The position numbers were made by a program, and so were the translations under genes. A stretch of 64,000 nucleotides of DNA from assembly GCF_905475395.1 (NCBI RefSeq), contig NC_058342.1, positions 27,624,640-27,688,639 on the forward strand. Direction: 5' to 3'. The notes under the pieces were generated by a model, which saw only the letters and a program-made list of their open reading frames with translations, was not told the DNA's origin and ran no database searches. Shown piece after piece: positions 21,910 to 34,264 of this stretch; the stretch's first letter is position 1; every line of letters begins with the position of its first letter. This DNA is from Chrysoperla carnea. Lineage: Eukaryota > Arthropoda > Insecta > Neuroptera > Chrysopidae.

Positions 21910-22745
21910 ACGAATCATTTTAGATCAAAAAAGGCTAAAGTGAAGAATTTTTATGGTACCTCAACCTATCGGGTCAGTTTTTTTTTTTTTTAAATGTTCA
22001 GGAAGATCCATATATCAAAATCTACATCTAACTTCTTGCCGCTAAAAAGTTTGGCCATTGCTATGGGAAAAAATCCCATTATTATAATCCATTTTTGAGG
22101 TGATTTTTGAAAATTATAAAACCTTGAAAATATGCAACAAAATAGGCCAGAAACAAACATTTGGAGGGTCTTCAGGATCACTAATCACTATTCTAAAGTC
22201 AGAATTTCGATTTACTCCCCCCCTCCTGGGATAATTCACCCCGCTGGTCCAAATTGAATAACAGAAATTGCTGTTTTGGACTAGCGAGGGCGAATAACCC
22301 CAGAAGGGAGGAGTACATCTTCATTTTAACATCGGAATCGTGATCAATGACCCCAAAAACCCCTGAATGTATTTTTTTGATCCATTTGGTTGAATATTTA
22401 CAGAATATTGCAATTTTGGACCAGCGAGGTAGATTACCCCATGAGGGGGAGATTATATCGAAATTCTGATTTCGGAATAGTGATCAGAGACCCCGAAAAT
22501 CCCCGAGTATACGTTTCTGGTCCATATTTTCAAAGTTTTAAAATTTTCAAAAATCACCTCATAAACAGATTCTTATGATTGGCCTATTCGGCCCATAGCA
22601 AAAATCAAAACTTTCTAGCGGCAAAAAGTTGGATTATGATACATGGACCTTCCTGATCATTAAGAAAAAAAAAAAAAACTGGCTCGATAGGTTGAGGTAC
22701 AAAAAAATGCTCTATGATATGCTAAAATGACACGACTAATAAGAG
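21910..22745. mobile_element. Long-TIR fold-back element
   Basis: Left arm GTACCTCAACCTATCGGGTC plus T tract, TTCAGGAAGATCCATATATC and CTTGCCGCTAAAAAGTTTGG is mirrored at the right end (GATACATGGACCTTCCTGAT, A tract, CTATCGAGG-like AGGTTGAGGTAC). Arms are about 300 bp around a G/C-richer centre containing GGACTAGCGAGGGCGAATAA and a second related GGACCAGCGAGG. No coding sequence. Confidence 0.7.
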
Positions 22746-23014
22746 AGATGGAAAATGGAAAAACTTTTCATAAATTATAGTGAAAAATTATAGAAATTTA
22801 TCAAAACATTTTTTTTTTAATATATGTATTAGAAAGTTTTCTTTTTTTTTTTATGGTGTGAAAAAAGTTAAGTAATAGGCTTTTCAATTTAGCTGCTTTT
22901 GTATACACGTTGTGTTTATACAAAATTTGTATACGTATTATTGGAAGAGTGACTAATTTTCTTTCTAAGTTTCTTTTGTCAAACTTCCCCTCATTTTCCT
23001 GTATTTGCAACGTG

Positions 23015-23835
23015 TGTGAGTTTTTTTGGAGGCGTTTCCATGGTAACGATACACTACTTTAATTATAGAATTGCATGGATGCTTATATAAAGCAAAAAGT
23101 TTAAATTTATGTAAAAATATACTTAAATATTCTGATTTCGAGTCATAAAAGCAAATTTTTCTTCTATAATATTAAAATTTTAAAACTGTATATCACGTGA
23201 CCTAAAACGCGGGCCCTGCTGTGATGTCATATCGGTATGAACCATAGACCATCAGTTAGTTCAGTGTAGACAGCTGTAATATAATAAGTATTTATATTTA
23301 TTATAATCAGTTGTCTATGAATATATCTGTCAAACTTATTTGTGTTATTTCGTGTAATGATACCGATATTACGTCATCAAATTGGTTGCCCGCGTTTTTG
23401 GTAAGAAAGCGTGTGTATTTTTCCGAAATAAAATTTTGGTGGCTTTTTATTAGCAAAATCAACATTTTGAAGTAGTTTTTCAAAAATAGTAGAATACCGT
23501 ATTGTATGGATTGCATTTATGACTTACATTGAAAATTTAATATTATTGTCTAACAAATTTAAATAAATAATTATGATAATTAACATTTCAAAAATAATAT
23601 TTGTACAATTTGATTTCTTATTTTCGCAATTTTTAATGCATTAAGTTTAATTAATTAGTGTTTTTCAATAATTTTAATTTGACATTTTTTATAACATGAA
23701 CAGGTAAAGAATTGCAAATTAGTTATAACAGCCTTTTTTATCGCCAAAATTTTTCACTGGAATCGCTGACATCGTTTTTATTGTCCCTACCATGATTACG
23801 CACACAACGAATAGGCTCCTTAATGTTATTTTAAG
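23015..23835 (-). repeat. Dispersed repeat, copy 2
   Basis: Reverse-oriented, longer relative of 11660..12095: GGAGGCGTTTCCATGGTAAC at the left, ATGACTTACATTGAAAATTT and CAGCCTTTTTTATCGCCAAA further right. About 400 bp in the middle (23100..23505) has no counterpart in copy 1 and may be an insertion here or a deletion there. Confidence 0.6.
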
Positions 23836-24067
23836 CAATAAAAACATTCTTTTAAAAAATAAAATTTGATAAAAAGTTTTTATCTTCAATTTCTACGAAA
23901 GTTTTGATTCAAAAAGATTAATTTTTGTTTTCCCGTAGTCTGCATATACATATAAATATTTGTTCTTCCCTTCGGGTGGAAAGTGTCAACTTTCATCCCG
24001 CTATGTTAAACGAAGTTGTCGCTTTCCGACTCCGTCAAACAAAAAAATAATATACACATCACAGAGC

Positions 24068-24135
24068 AAGTAAAGAATGTCTCAGATCTCATATTTTACA
24101 CCCTCGGCTTAAGAGATCTGATACATTCTTTACTT
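24068..24135. repeat. 23-bp-stem hairpin
   Basis: AAGTAAAGAATGTCTCAGAT... (24068..24090) pairs with 24113..24135 at 22 of 23 positions, around a 22-base loop containing CCCTCGGCTTA. It looks like a tiny fold-back element or a structured terminus. Confidence 0.65.
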
Positions 24136-24154
24136 TTTCTCTCTAGATGGGTCG

Positions 24155-24342
24155 CTCTATTAGCTCAGTTGGTTAAGGCGTAACCAATTCCGTCCGCGGT
24201 ATGCTACTCGGTCTCTGAAATTGAGGAGCTAATAAATGAAATTATCAGCGGAAAGGTGGTAAACACATGTATGGTATCACAATGGGCTCTATAGCCTAAG
24301 TGTGTCCTTCGTGGACAGCCAATATAACATAACCTAACCTAG
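24155..24342 (+). mobile_element. tRNA-derived SINE
   Basis: A-box-bearing head CTCTATTAGCTCAGTTGGTT AAGGCG resembles a tRNA 5' half; the B box is decayed. The tail CTAAGTGTGTCC..GTGGACAGCCAATAT ends in TAACATAACCTAACCTA, which is the same tail as the LINE fragment at 44820..45204. Confidence 0.65.
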
Positions 24343-25356
24343 ATGGGTAATATACTATTAATATGGCGAGATGGAGTTCGTCGGGTTCTTTCAATCTGAA
24401 TCGAATGTTTGTTTGAACCAAACCGCTAATCTTAGGATTAGGAATCTTAGGAAAATATTTATCGAGAAAGGCTATAGGGTGTATAACATCAAGCGCCAGC
24501 AGTTAACCGTCCGATTCCCTGGACGATTTCGAAACTTACTGAATGGATTTTAAAAAAACTTTACTATAACGTAGCTCATACGTCAAAATAAAATATAGGC
24601 TATTATTTATTAAGAAACTATCTGACCGCTTTTCTGCACAATTTTAAGAACTACTGAATGGATTTAAATGAAACTGTAATAAAAAAAAAAAATTAAAAAA
24701 TATTATCTCATACATCAGAATGGGCTATAATTTATAAAGACAGAACACATGGGCTATAATTTATAAAGACAGCAGTTACTCGAGCGCTTCGATGAGTAAT
24801 TTTAAAAGCAAAAGAATTTGAATTCATTCATGAAATTTTTTTCAGACAATAGCGTTGTTTGCGGCTAATTACATTCTGTGTCACAAAAAATGCACGTGTT
24901 TTACCATTCTAAGTGATATAGCTATAACAATATATATGAATTACATGTACTGCACTTCGAATGATTTGACTAAGAGTGTACAAAATAATGAGCAGTTAAA
25001 GAAAGTTCTATATTATGTGAACTATATTAAAATCACTTCGTGCGACTTTAGCCTAAAAGCCCATTATTACTTAAACACAAGGTATATATGCTTTGTATGA
25101 GATTACCGTTAACTAAAAATGCCTTGCGACATTTTCAATATAAAGTATTTCCATTTTGTGTTCATGGCAATTTGTTTATGTTATTAAAATAAAAAAAACT
25201 TTTATATGAGTAAACTACGATATTTTGCAATTTAATTTAATTGTATACAAAAATAATTTAAAGTTGTACTGTCCAAGTAGCAACCAGCACCTCCAGCTAT
25301 CAAATATTTATTTTAGTTTTCAAACTTGTAAACCTTTTAACGTCTGTGGGCAACAT
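24343..25356. other. Intergenic DNA with Helitron-like remnants
   Basis: The motifs ACTGAATGGATTTTAAAAAA (24538) and ACTACTGAATGGATTTAAAT (24650), and repeats of GGGCTATAATTTATAAAGAC at 24722 and 24749, resemble the interior of the Helitron family at 29243..29700. No gene. Confidence 0.35.
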
Positions 25357-25947
25357 TTTTATACCATGCATATATGAAATATACATAGTATATTAAGTTT
25401 AGTCCAAAGTTTGTAACGCCTAAAAATATTCATGATACGAAAACAATTTTGGTATAGGTGTTCATAGAATCACCTAATTAGTCCATTTCCGGTTGTCCGT
25501 CAGTCCGTCTGTGGACACGATAACTCAAAAACGAAAAGAGATATCAAGATTAAATTTTTATAGCGTACTCAGTACTTAAAAACTGAGGTCTAGTTTGTAA
25601 ATGAGCAATATGGGTCAATTGGGTCTTGGGTCCGTAGGAACCATCTTGTAAACCGTTAGAGATAGATCAAAAGTTTAAATGTAAAAAATGTCCTTTATAA
25701 AAAAATCAACAACTTTTGTTTGAAACATTTTTTTGTAAACATCACTGTTTACCCACGAGGGCACTTTTTAGGTGCAAATTTTATAGTATGCATTAATATG
25801 GGAATATCAGTGTGTGTGTAGCTATTTAAAAGTGGATGTCTTTGTTTATTAACGTGACGTCAAAAAACAAATGATTGCTTCATCAACACTGTCTATACAT
25901 GGTATTTCAACAATTAACTCAGTCAATTGTTTGTTTTCACTTGTTAT
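25357..25947 (+). mobile_element. DINE-like element, complete
   Basis: TTTTTATACCATGCATATATG to TTTTCACTTGTTA. It carries an extra segment near the 3' end (AACGTGACGTCAAAAAAC) that also occurs in the copy at 32330..32922, defining a subfamily. Confidence 0.85.
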
Positions 25948-28360
25948 TTATTTATTTATCGAAAAATTTTAAAGTTTGTATTTCAATAGTTTTGTAAACG
26001 GGTAGTTCTACAAACTTAAAAATTTTCGGTGACTCAGATCATGAAAAATGTGTTACAAGGCTCGGTTTTCATAATTTTTGTAGCAATGTTTGTTTGGGAG
26101 GGTTTAAAAAAAGAAACGGTATCATTATGAAAGCAATTTGCAAATATTACCACACGAAAACACAAGGGTAATATATTGTGGTTTTAGCCTTAGCACATTT
26201 TCACTTGAATTTAACTTCGATAGCTTGAAATTTGTTGAAACTAGAAAAACTCAATAGATGACAGAAATATTTTATTAGTTTATTCTAACTTATCAAATAC
26301 TTCCATTGTGAAATGGAGCAGGATTATTAACGTTCACTCAATGATATGAGTTATGATCAAATTATTTTTGTGTTATCTAAAATATAATTCACAAAATCTA
26401 ATTAGGTTTTTAGTGATCATGTCTGGCTTTTGTATCACCCAAACATCAAGATGCTGGAATCCGCCTGCATCATATACATTTGTATTTATAACAATAAGAA
26501 TACAATTTTGTTATAACCTTAATTTATGTTCATGTGTATCTAAAGACACGCATGTGTATATGAACAGAGTGATTCATTTACATGCCAACTAGCTTTCACG
26601 TGTGAGTTCACTTGCTTATGTAGAACCGTTTACCAATCATTACAAGGTCAAGAGAGGGATTTTCGGCGGCTTAGCTAAAATATCATGAAAAATGTGTTAA
26701 AAAGTAATTTATTTGTATGACATAGTGCTTGCTATTTTTACCTACTTCTAGTTGGCTCCTAAAATATGGACCTAGCCAGACTCATCACTTGAAGTTGTAC
26801 ACATACAATACCAGTCACAAACAGTAACACACAACTCTAACACACAGTACACATTCTCTCTTTGTTTTATACGTAAGAACGTCTAAAAAAACTCTTCTTA
26901 CTTCATATATTTTATATGGCTGACAAGACGGCTTCCAATCGGTATGTGAATTACATAAATTGTTATAGTTGTATCACTTAGGATATTTTTACTTTTGCGT
27001 TTATTTGGACTTAAATTGTACTACAGTGCCCACTCCAGGGGGGCGAGCGGCAAATCCTTAAAATATTAAATTATAATCTGGATAATCGAGACTCAATAAG
27101 ACTAGGGATATTCCGAAAACTGAGATTGTATGGAAAAATTCATTATAATTTATTTTTATTGAAGCATAAGTATCAAGTTGACATATGCTTGAAACTCGAA
27201 AGATAACTTGTATCGATAAAAATGCTTCAAACGAAAAATATTGGGTGTGTAGGCGCACACCTTGCGCAGACATCAAACTTGACCTGTGTTTTTCAAGCTC
27301 AGTCTACTCAATAACTTGTAATACATTAGATGAACACTTTAAGTTAGAAAGTTGTTATTGATTAAGAAAGTACTACTTAAAGAAAGTAGCATATAAAATT
27401 TTCAAAACGGACAATTGTCCGTCTTGCCAAATAAATGCCTAACGTATGTGATATTCGCACGATTAGTTGCGTACAACACTTAATTTACCAAGAAACGTAG
27501 TGTAGGTTTTAATGGGTTAGTTTTTATAATAACAAAAGTAGCCAAATAGAGTTTTTTTGTAATAATTTTGCATTAAGAGACGCCTTCCACTATGATAAAA
27601 CACATCCTTTCTTTAAGTAGTGTTTTATTGGTTTCATTCAAAATGTTATGGAACTGTGATTCGCTAAAGATATATTAATTATCTCGCAAAGTAGGCATCA
27701 TATCCAAATGTGGAAAATAACTTTTTCCTTCGTCTTTATAAGCTTATTCTGCAGGATAACGATCTGCAGTCAATAACAGAACGCCCTGTATACATATATA
27801 GACTGATAAATACATTACCACTTCTTTTTAGCCGCGTAGTCGGGTAAATATATTAATTTTTACTTCAGAATCTGATCCAACCATCTTAATGACGTAAAAA
27901 ATAATGTTTTAAGTAAGGATTTTGGTGTAGTTATCAATAACGAACCCTGTATGCCATTTATTTTTAATAACTTCAACCCTATTAAATTCAGAACACTTGA
28001 AGAATAAACACAAAATGTTTTTTCTCAGTTCATATAAACCTTCGAATGAGTTATACGATTATACGATTTTTTTTTGTTGTATTTTGTTAAATCAAATGTA
28101 AAAATTAATATAAATTTCATAAGGTAAATTGATTTTTTTTTTGTTTCTTTTATTTTTTAAAATATAATTTACGGCATCATAAAAATCAAAGACATAATAC
28201 TGTTTGAAAGGTCATTAAAATTTATATTTTATGGGCTACTATATTTTTTGTTAAGGGTTTTTCTTTTATAAGTTTGTTTTCTCTTGAAGTATTTTAATTG
28301 ACTAGGTCGATGATTTGTTTAAGAAATTTGTCACGCAAGAGTATTTATGTAGTATGCGTA
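25948..28360. other. Long intergenic stretch
   Basis: No gene recognised. Two copies of the dispersed motif TTTTCGG..ATCATGAAAAATGTGTTA lie near 26020 and 26660. Several 70-80 codon frames lack any family feature. Confidence 0.45.
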
Positions 28361-28892
28361 TTTTTATGCCATGCATATATGTAATATGCAAGGTATACTA
28401 AGTTTAGTCCCAAGTTTGTAACGCTTAAAAATATTGATGCTACCAACAAAAATTTGGTATAGGTGTGCATAAAGTCCATTTCCGGTTGTCCGTCCGTCCG
28501 TCCGTCTGTGGGCAGGATAACTCAAAAACGAAAGAAGATATCAAGCTGAAATTTTTACAGCGTACTCAGGACGTAAAAAGTGAGGTCGAGTTCGTAAATG
28601 AGAAACATAGGGCAATTGGGTCTTGACCTATGGGTCCGAAGGACTCATCTTGTAAACCGTTAGAGATAGAACAAAAGTTTAATTGTAAAAATGTTCCTTA
28701 TCCAAAAATAAACAACTTTTGATTGAACATTTTTTCGTAAACATCACTGTTTACCCGTGAGGGCGTCAATTAGGCATAAATTGTATAGTATGTATTATAT
28801 CAATTGTATATGTATGTGCAATGTGATCAACACTTTTTATGCATGGTATTTCAACAATTAACTCAGTCAATTGTTTGTTTTTACTTGTTTTT
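28361..28892 (+). mobile_element. DINE-like element, complete
   Basis: TTTTTATGCCATGCATATATG to TTTTTACTTGTTT, with GTCCGTCCGTCCGTCTG and a duplicated CTTGACCTATGGGTCC variant in the interior. Confidence 0.85.
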
Positions 28893-29242
28893 GGTAAATT
28901 TTACCAGAATGATAATCTATTTTTGGAAATCGTTCGATTTAGAATAGTAAAGTTGTAAATACTTTTTGAATGTATTGTAAAATTGCTAAGAAAACAAATT
29001 GAAGTAAAATGTACGTTTTCGTCGATTAAAATAAAAATAATTTGTCTTGGAATGAGTAAATTAAAGCTAAAAACTAATTGTTTATCCTAATTTAATTACA
29101 ATAAGTTATTTACTATAACATGTTGATTCCCAATTGAATAATATTCAAACATCTATTAAGAAGTTATTGATTGATTGATTGATATCAATTGAGAATAATA
29201 TACATACGATTTGTACAATATATTCTAATATATTATAAACTA

Positions 29243-29712
29243 GAGTGATACCCACCCGCTTCGCTGGGTTTAAAAGTAAAGATTGATAAAGATTGTCTCT
29301 TATCGCCTTTCTATAACACTCGAAATAATGGTAAGTATTGTTTTACACAGGTAAAATATATGTATAATAGTAATTTTTCATTGATTATATCAGAGAAGAT
29401 AGCCTAGAAATTTTTTATATTGAGTATTTTTACAAAAATCTGTAACTTATGGTAATGTCAAATGACTACTTTTACAGAAATCTGTAATTTATGGCAATGT
29501 CAAATTAAATTAATTTTGAAATTATTTTTATTTTTTTATTAATATATCTTTATAAATTATATCTCATGTGTTATTCCGATATATCAGCTATATTGCTGTA
29601 CAGTTTCATTATGAATCATTCGCTAGTTTTATCGTGAAAGCGTAACAAACAAACAAACAAACAAATAAACAAACAAGCATGCTTACTTTGGCATTTATAA
29701 TATAATAGAAAT
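29243..29712 (-). mobile_element. Non-autonomous Helitron, family 3, reversed
   Basis: On the minus strand it starts near TATTATAAATGCCAAAGTAAG, has a (TTTG)n array (29641..29680 as AAAC), CTTTCACGATAAAACTAGCG, and ends in the hairpin CCCAGCGAAGCGGG, then CTAG and T. Inverted partner of 59968..60372. Confidence 0.7.
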
Positions 29713-29931
29713 GTGAAATTGTGTGAGAATGAATGAATGTATCAAACTGATCATAACTGATTACCCCTAAGGTATATATTAAGGTATATATTTTAAACAA
29801 CGATTTTTCTTAAAATCCCGATTATATACTGACTATGCTTGGCTCTATACATAATTTAACGGGTTGTTTAAATCATTCTTACCAAACCGAACCAATTGCT
29901 ATCCCTATATATTTTATATGTTTTCCTATAA

Positions 29932-30300
29932 ATGCTTGTTTGTTTGCTACGCTTTCACGAAAAAACTACTGAATGGCTTTGAAAGAAACTGAACAATAAT
30001 GTAGCTCATATATAAGAATAACACATGAACTACAATGTATAAAAATATATTTTTTTTAAATTAAATTTAATCTGATATTTTATTTCTCCATCTATGGTCA
30101 TCATTTTGAACCATAAATTAAAGATTTCTGTAAAAATTTAAAATAGTAAATGTCAACAAATTCATGACGATCTTTTCTGATGTACTCAATGAATTATGAC
30201 TATTTTACACTTTAAAAAATCGAAAACTGCATATATTTTAGCTAAGTAAAACAATCCCTTCGAGTGTTATGGAAGGGGGATGAGTGAGATCAAGAGAGGT
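29932..30300 (+). mobile_element. Helitron family 3, diverged copy
   Basis: ATGCTTGTTTGTTTGCTACG, ACTACTGAATGGCTTTGAAA and GTAAAACAATCCCTTCGAG follow the order of 59968..60372, but the 3' hairpin and CTAG are lost. Confidence 0.55.
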
Positions 30301-30879
30301 GGATTCTATAAAGCGGTGTTTGTTACTTTTAAGTTAACTTGATTCTATATAGTGATAAGTTTTTAACAAGGGTTTCTGGTTTTTCGACGTTATACATTTC
30401 TTGAGGCATGAGAATTCTCGACCAGGATTTAATTTAATGAAAACACTATCATTTTCAAAGTTTTGTTTTATTACAAATTAGACAGATGAGCTCAAAAAAA
30501 TCAAATGGAAAATTTTAACATAAATTGCTCTTATTAATTAACAAATCAACAATAAACAATAAATGAAACAAAATTTACTCGGTTGGTTAACAGCCTTTAA
30601 TTAAATAAAAAATATAATTAGTAAAATGTAAACAAGAAAATTATTACATATTTAGATAACTATAAAAACTTGTTTCACAAAACAAACATTTTGCTACCAA
30701 CTATTATGATAATAACATCATAGTCATAATTAACATCATAATTAACTTTGAATATTTTTTTTTTTTAATTTTTGCATAGTATGCCAACTAAAATTCTACT
30801 AGCAGCCCGCAAAATAATCAACAAAGAAAAAAAATTTAATTCAAAGTTTTTTCTTACAAGTGAAATTTACAAAATTTCA
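30301..30879. other. AT-rich intergenic DNA, nothing recognised
   Basis: No supported feature. Confidence 0.45.
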
Positions 30880-31016
30880 AAATAAAGCCTTTTCCAAACT
30901 GAGCCAATTTAAAGTTTTTTCGGGTACGGAACTCTAAATTCGCATTTGAAACATAGCCAAGAACACTCTCCATTAAATTACCTTTCAACCAAAACCAAAA
31001 TAAACGGCCTGAAACA
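30880..31016 (+). repeat. RTE-like 3' UTR repeat, fragment
   Basis: TTTTCCAAACTGAGCC, GGAACTCTAAATTCGCATTTG and CCATTAAATTACCTTTCAA, reverse complements of the block at 4380..4490. Confidence 0.5.
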
Positions 31017-31239
31017 TCGACAAGACTTTATTATATTATAAAATTGATATAATTTTCTTGTAATATTAGACTTAGGTATTTATTGGATTTAGGATTTAAT
31101 ATAATATTTAGAAGGATGTAGTTTGGTAAGGGTGAGGTTAAGCAAAGATTACCAAGTTACTAAAGTTACTTAAAAAGGCATTTTAAATAATATTTGATCA
31201 ATTTTGGGTAAAGTTGATTTGACCACTTTTTGACGATTT

Positions 31240-31872
31240 CATCCCCTTCAGCTCAACGGCTACAGGGGGGGATCCCAGATGGGAGTTATATTAAACCTAG
31301 AAACTTGTTGATATAAACCCTAATACAAAGTTTCACTGCTGTTCCCTCAGCCTCGCCCTAAAAAATCCCATTTTCCTGTATTTGGAAAGGTTTTCCCTAG
31401 GGTGTAGGCATTCTCGAATTTTCCCGTATATGTGATTTATACCAATCCTAGGAACACTTTAAAGTCTTGCCTTGTGCCAAGTTTAATCGAAATCAATTCG
31501 ACTACTGTTTTGGCCTAGAGAAGTACCCTTGAAAGCCAAGGGAAAAAATGAAAAATCGTCCGTAATTATGACCAAACTGAACCTATGTATCGAGTTTGGG
31601 AAAAATCGGTTGAAAATTGAAGGCTCCAGCTTGGTTACAGACATACCGACATGCCGATGGACGCAAAATTTTTTAAAAACCACTTTTTTGGAATCAGGGA
31701 CCCTCAAAACGTGTATTTCCGTTGAAACCTAATTTTTGTTCGATCGCAATACTTTGTTATATTTATAATCAATTCGGTTCATCTTTTTAGGCGCTTCTGC
31801 CACAGACAGACAGACACACACACATAGCGGTCAAACTTATAACACCCCTTTCTTTTAGTTCGGGGGTTAATA
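31240..31872 (+). repeat. RTE-like LINE 3' UTR repeat
   Basis: The longest copy. It ends AATTCGGTTCATCTTTTTAG GCGCTTCTGCCACAGACAGA, a CACA run, GTCAAACTTATAACACCCC and CGGGGGTTAAT. The upstream half resembles non-coding LINE 3' sequence. No reverse-transcriptase motif was found. Confidence 0.45.
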
Positions 31873-32329
31873 AAATGAAACTTTCAGCAATACAAGAGCA
31901 TTACCAGTATCATCTAATAGATGGTTTCTAATTTTAGTGAAAATGTTTCAATGTGATGAGAAAAATTTCAAAAATTTTACTTGTTATACAAACATTTCCG
32001 GAAAAACGAAAAAAAATTTCATTTACTTGAAAAGCAAAACCGTCATTTAAGACAACATTCACAGCAACGGTGTGAACACAAAAAAAAGGTTTAAATTTCT
32101 CTATTGTCTTAACTTTTTCTTTTTACTATTGAGAATAATAATTTAGGTGGAGAGGATTTTTTGATTTATATTCAAAAATAAACTCTCTTATAGTAATTAA
32201 AACTTACACACATATATAATTTTCATACAATGTGTAACAGGGATAAAGTCTCTCAATTGAAGTGATTTTTCTTCAAATAACTGTTTTATGATATTTTGGA
32301 AATTCAACCCTAAAATTTTGATGAATTAT

Positions 32330-32922
32330 TATACCATGTATATATGAAATATACATAGTATATTAAGTTTCGTTCCAAGTTTGTAACGCTTAAAAATAAT
32401 GATGCTAGGAAAAAAATTTTGGTATAGGTGTTCATAGAATCACCTAATTAATCCATTTCCGGTTGTCCGTCCGTCCGTCCGTCCGTCTGTGGACACGATA
32501 ACTCAAAAAAGAAAAAAAATATCGAGCTGAAATTTTTACAGCGTACTCAGGACGTAAAAAGTGAGGTCAAGTTCGTAAATGAGCATCATGGGTCAATTGG
32601 GTCTTGGGTCCGTAGAACCCATCTTGTAAACCGTTAGAGATAGAACAAAAGTTTAAATGTAAAAAATGTTCCTTATAGATAAATAAAAAACTTTTGTTTG
32701 AAACATTTTTTTGTAAACATCACTGTTTACCCACGAGGGCGTTAAATAGGTGCAAATTTTATAGTATGTATTAATATAGGAATATCAGTTGTGTGTATGT
32801 TGTGTATTTAAAAGTGAATATCTTTTGTTATTTACGTGACGTCAACACTTTCTTACGTGACGTCTATACATGGTATTTCAACAATTAACTCAGTCAATTG
32901 TTTCTTTTCACTTGTTTCTGGT
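32330..32922 (+). mobile_element. DINE-like element, complete
   Basis: ATACCATGTATATATG to TTTTCACTTGTTT, with five GTCC units and the ACGTGACGTCAACACTTTC insert that marks the subfamily also at 25357..25947. Confidence 0.85.
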
Positions 32923-33980
32923 GTCTTTAAAATTGCATACCATTTTTTGTTTTTTAGGTTAATGATTAAATTCGTATTAAAGTGAATCTGTTTTTAAGAT
33001 TTATGTTAATTATTTAATATTGCGTGAAGTATTTACTTTTTTAATTTATAAATTTATAACGTTTTATACAACTGTATACATTGATCGAATCGAAGTATTT
33101 TTAAATACCCACTAATTAATGTTTATTATTTAATTCGTAGTGTAGGTATGTAATCTGGAGAAAGTCATCCCTTTTAAGGAAGTGCACAAATAATTGGTTT
33201 TTTTTCTAATTGTATCAAGAAAAAAAAAAATTGAATGAAGGAAAAGTTTTTAACGAACTGTGTATTTAAAATAAGAAAAATACTTTGGAATATGAATAAA
33301 TAAAAATACATAAATAATACATTAATATCGATTTAGAAAATATTTCTAACGATTTGGGATTTTCCTTGACCAAAGAGAGTCCGGTTCCTAACTTTGATCA
33401 TGAAAATACGAAATTTTTCGTTATTTGTCTTGGTTATCGAAATATCGAAAGCTAAATAATTAAACAAAATTTTCAATTTTCGATATTTTAAAAATTACTC
33501 CACATATCGAAAAATTTTAATGATAATCATTATGTTAATCATTTACAGTGGAAAAAAAAGCATTAATCATGTGAAATCTGTAAAAAAAACTTTTCGTATA
33601 AGAGATTAACTACAACATAAATGTAGTAAAAAAACCGAGGAAAAACCTGATATTTGTAATAGAACATTTTATAATAGAAGCCAAAAATTCTTAATAAATA
33701 GGGTCTATGAATAGTTATTACTACACTGTATCCGAATGACTTAGTGTGTTTCGGTTTAGAAGCATGTGTTTTCGGTTTATACTTATTCGGTTTTCTCACT
33801 CAAATCTCGGATAAGTATAAACTTTAATTTTTTTTTAATGAATTTATTAATATGATTTTTTGCAAATCAATTAAATTAATTTGAATACGCATTTATTTTG
33901 GAATAAGTTAAATTTATTTATTCATTAGGTTAATATAATTTTCTCACTGATATTGCTTGTGTAATTTGTATATATATATA
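32923..33980. other. AT-rich intergenic DNA, nothing recognised
   Basis: No supported gene. Antisense open frames near 33563..33799 arise from TTTCGGTTT-type local repeats. Confidence 0.45.
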
Positions 33981-33986
33981 TCGGGT

Positions 33987-34056
33987 CATATGGCGAAGTG
34001 GTGAGCGAGTCCGACTCGTAGTACTAAGATCGTGGGTTCGAAAACCACTATGGTAC
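33987..34056 (+). ncRNA. tRNA-like module 1
   Basis: TATGGCGAAGTGGTGAGCGA resembles an A box and D arm, and GTGGGTTCGAAAACCAC is a good T arm with a B box. The acceptor stem pairs only partly (GGTCATA with TATGGTA) and the anticodon arm is poor. Probably a SINE head rather than a working tRNA. Confidence 0.35.
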
Positions 34057-34193
34057 AAAATTTTTTTTTCACCTACGTTATTAATTTAAGTTTGTGTAAC
34101 AATCCCACAGGTGTTTTAGTCACTCAAAGTTTTTCATTAGATTTGTACAGCTTTATCACCGATAATGTCTCTTGATATTGTTTCATCATATAA

Positions 34194-34264
34194 GAGGTGT
34201 CGCAGCTCAGTGTTAAGCGGGTGCGACTCGTAGATCGAAGGTCTATGGTTCAAAGCTCGGGCAA
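34194..34264 (+). ncRNA. tRNA-like module 2
   Basis: GTCGCAGCTCAGTGTTAAGC, then GCGACTCGTAGATCGAAGG and ATGGTTCAAAGC: D arm, anticodon-like loop with GTA, and a weakened B box. It shares CGACTCGTAG with module 1. Confidence 0.35.
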
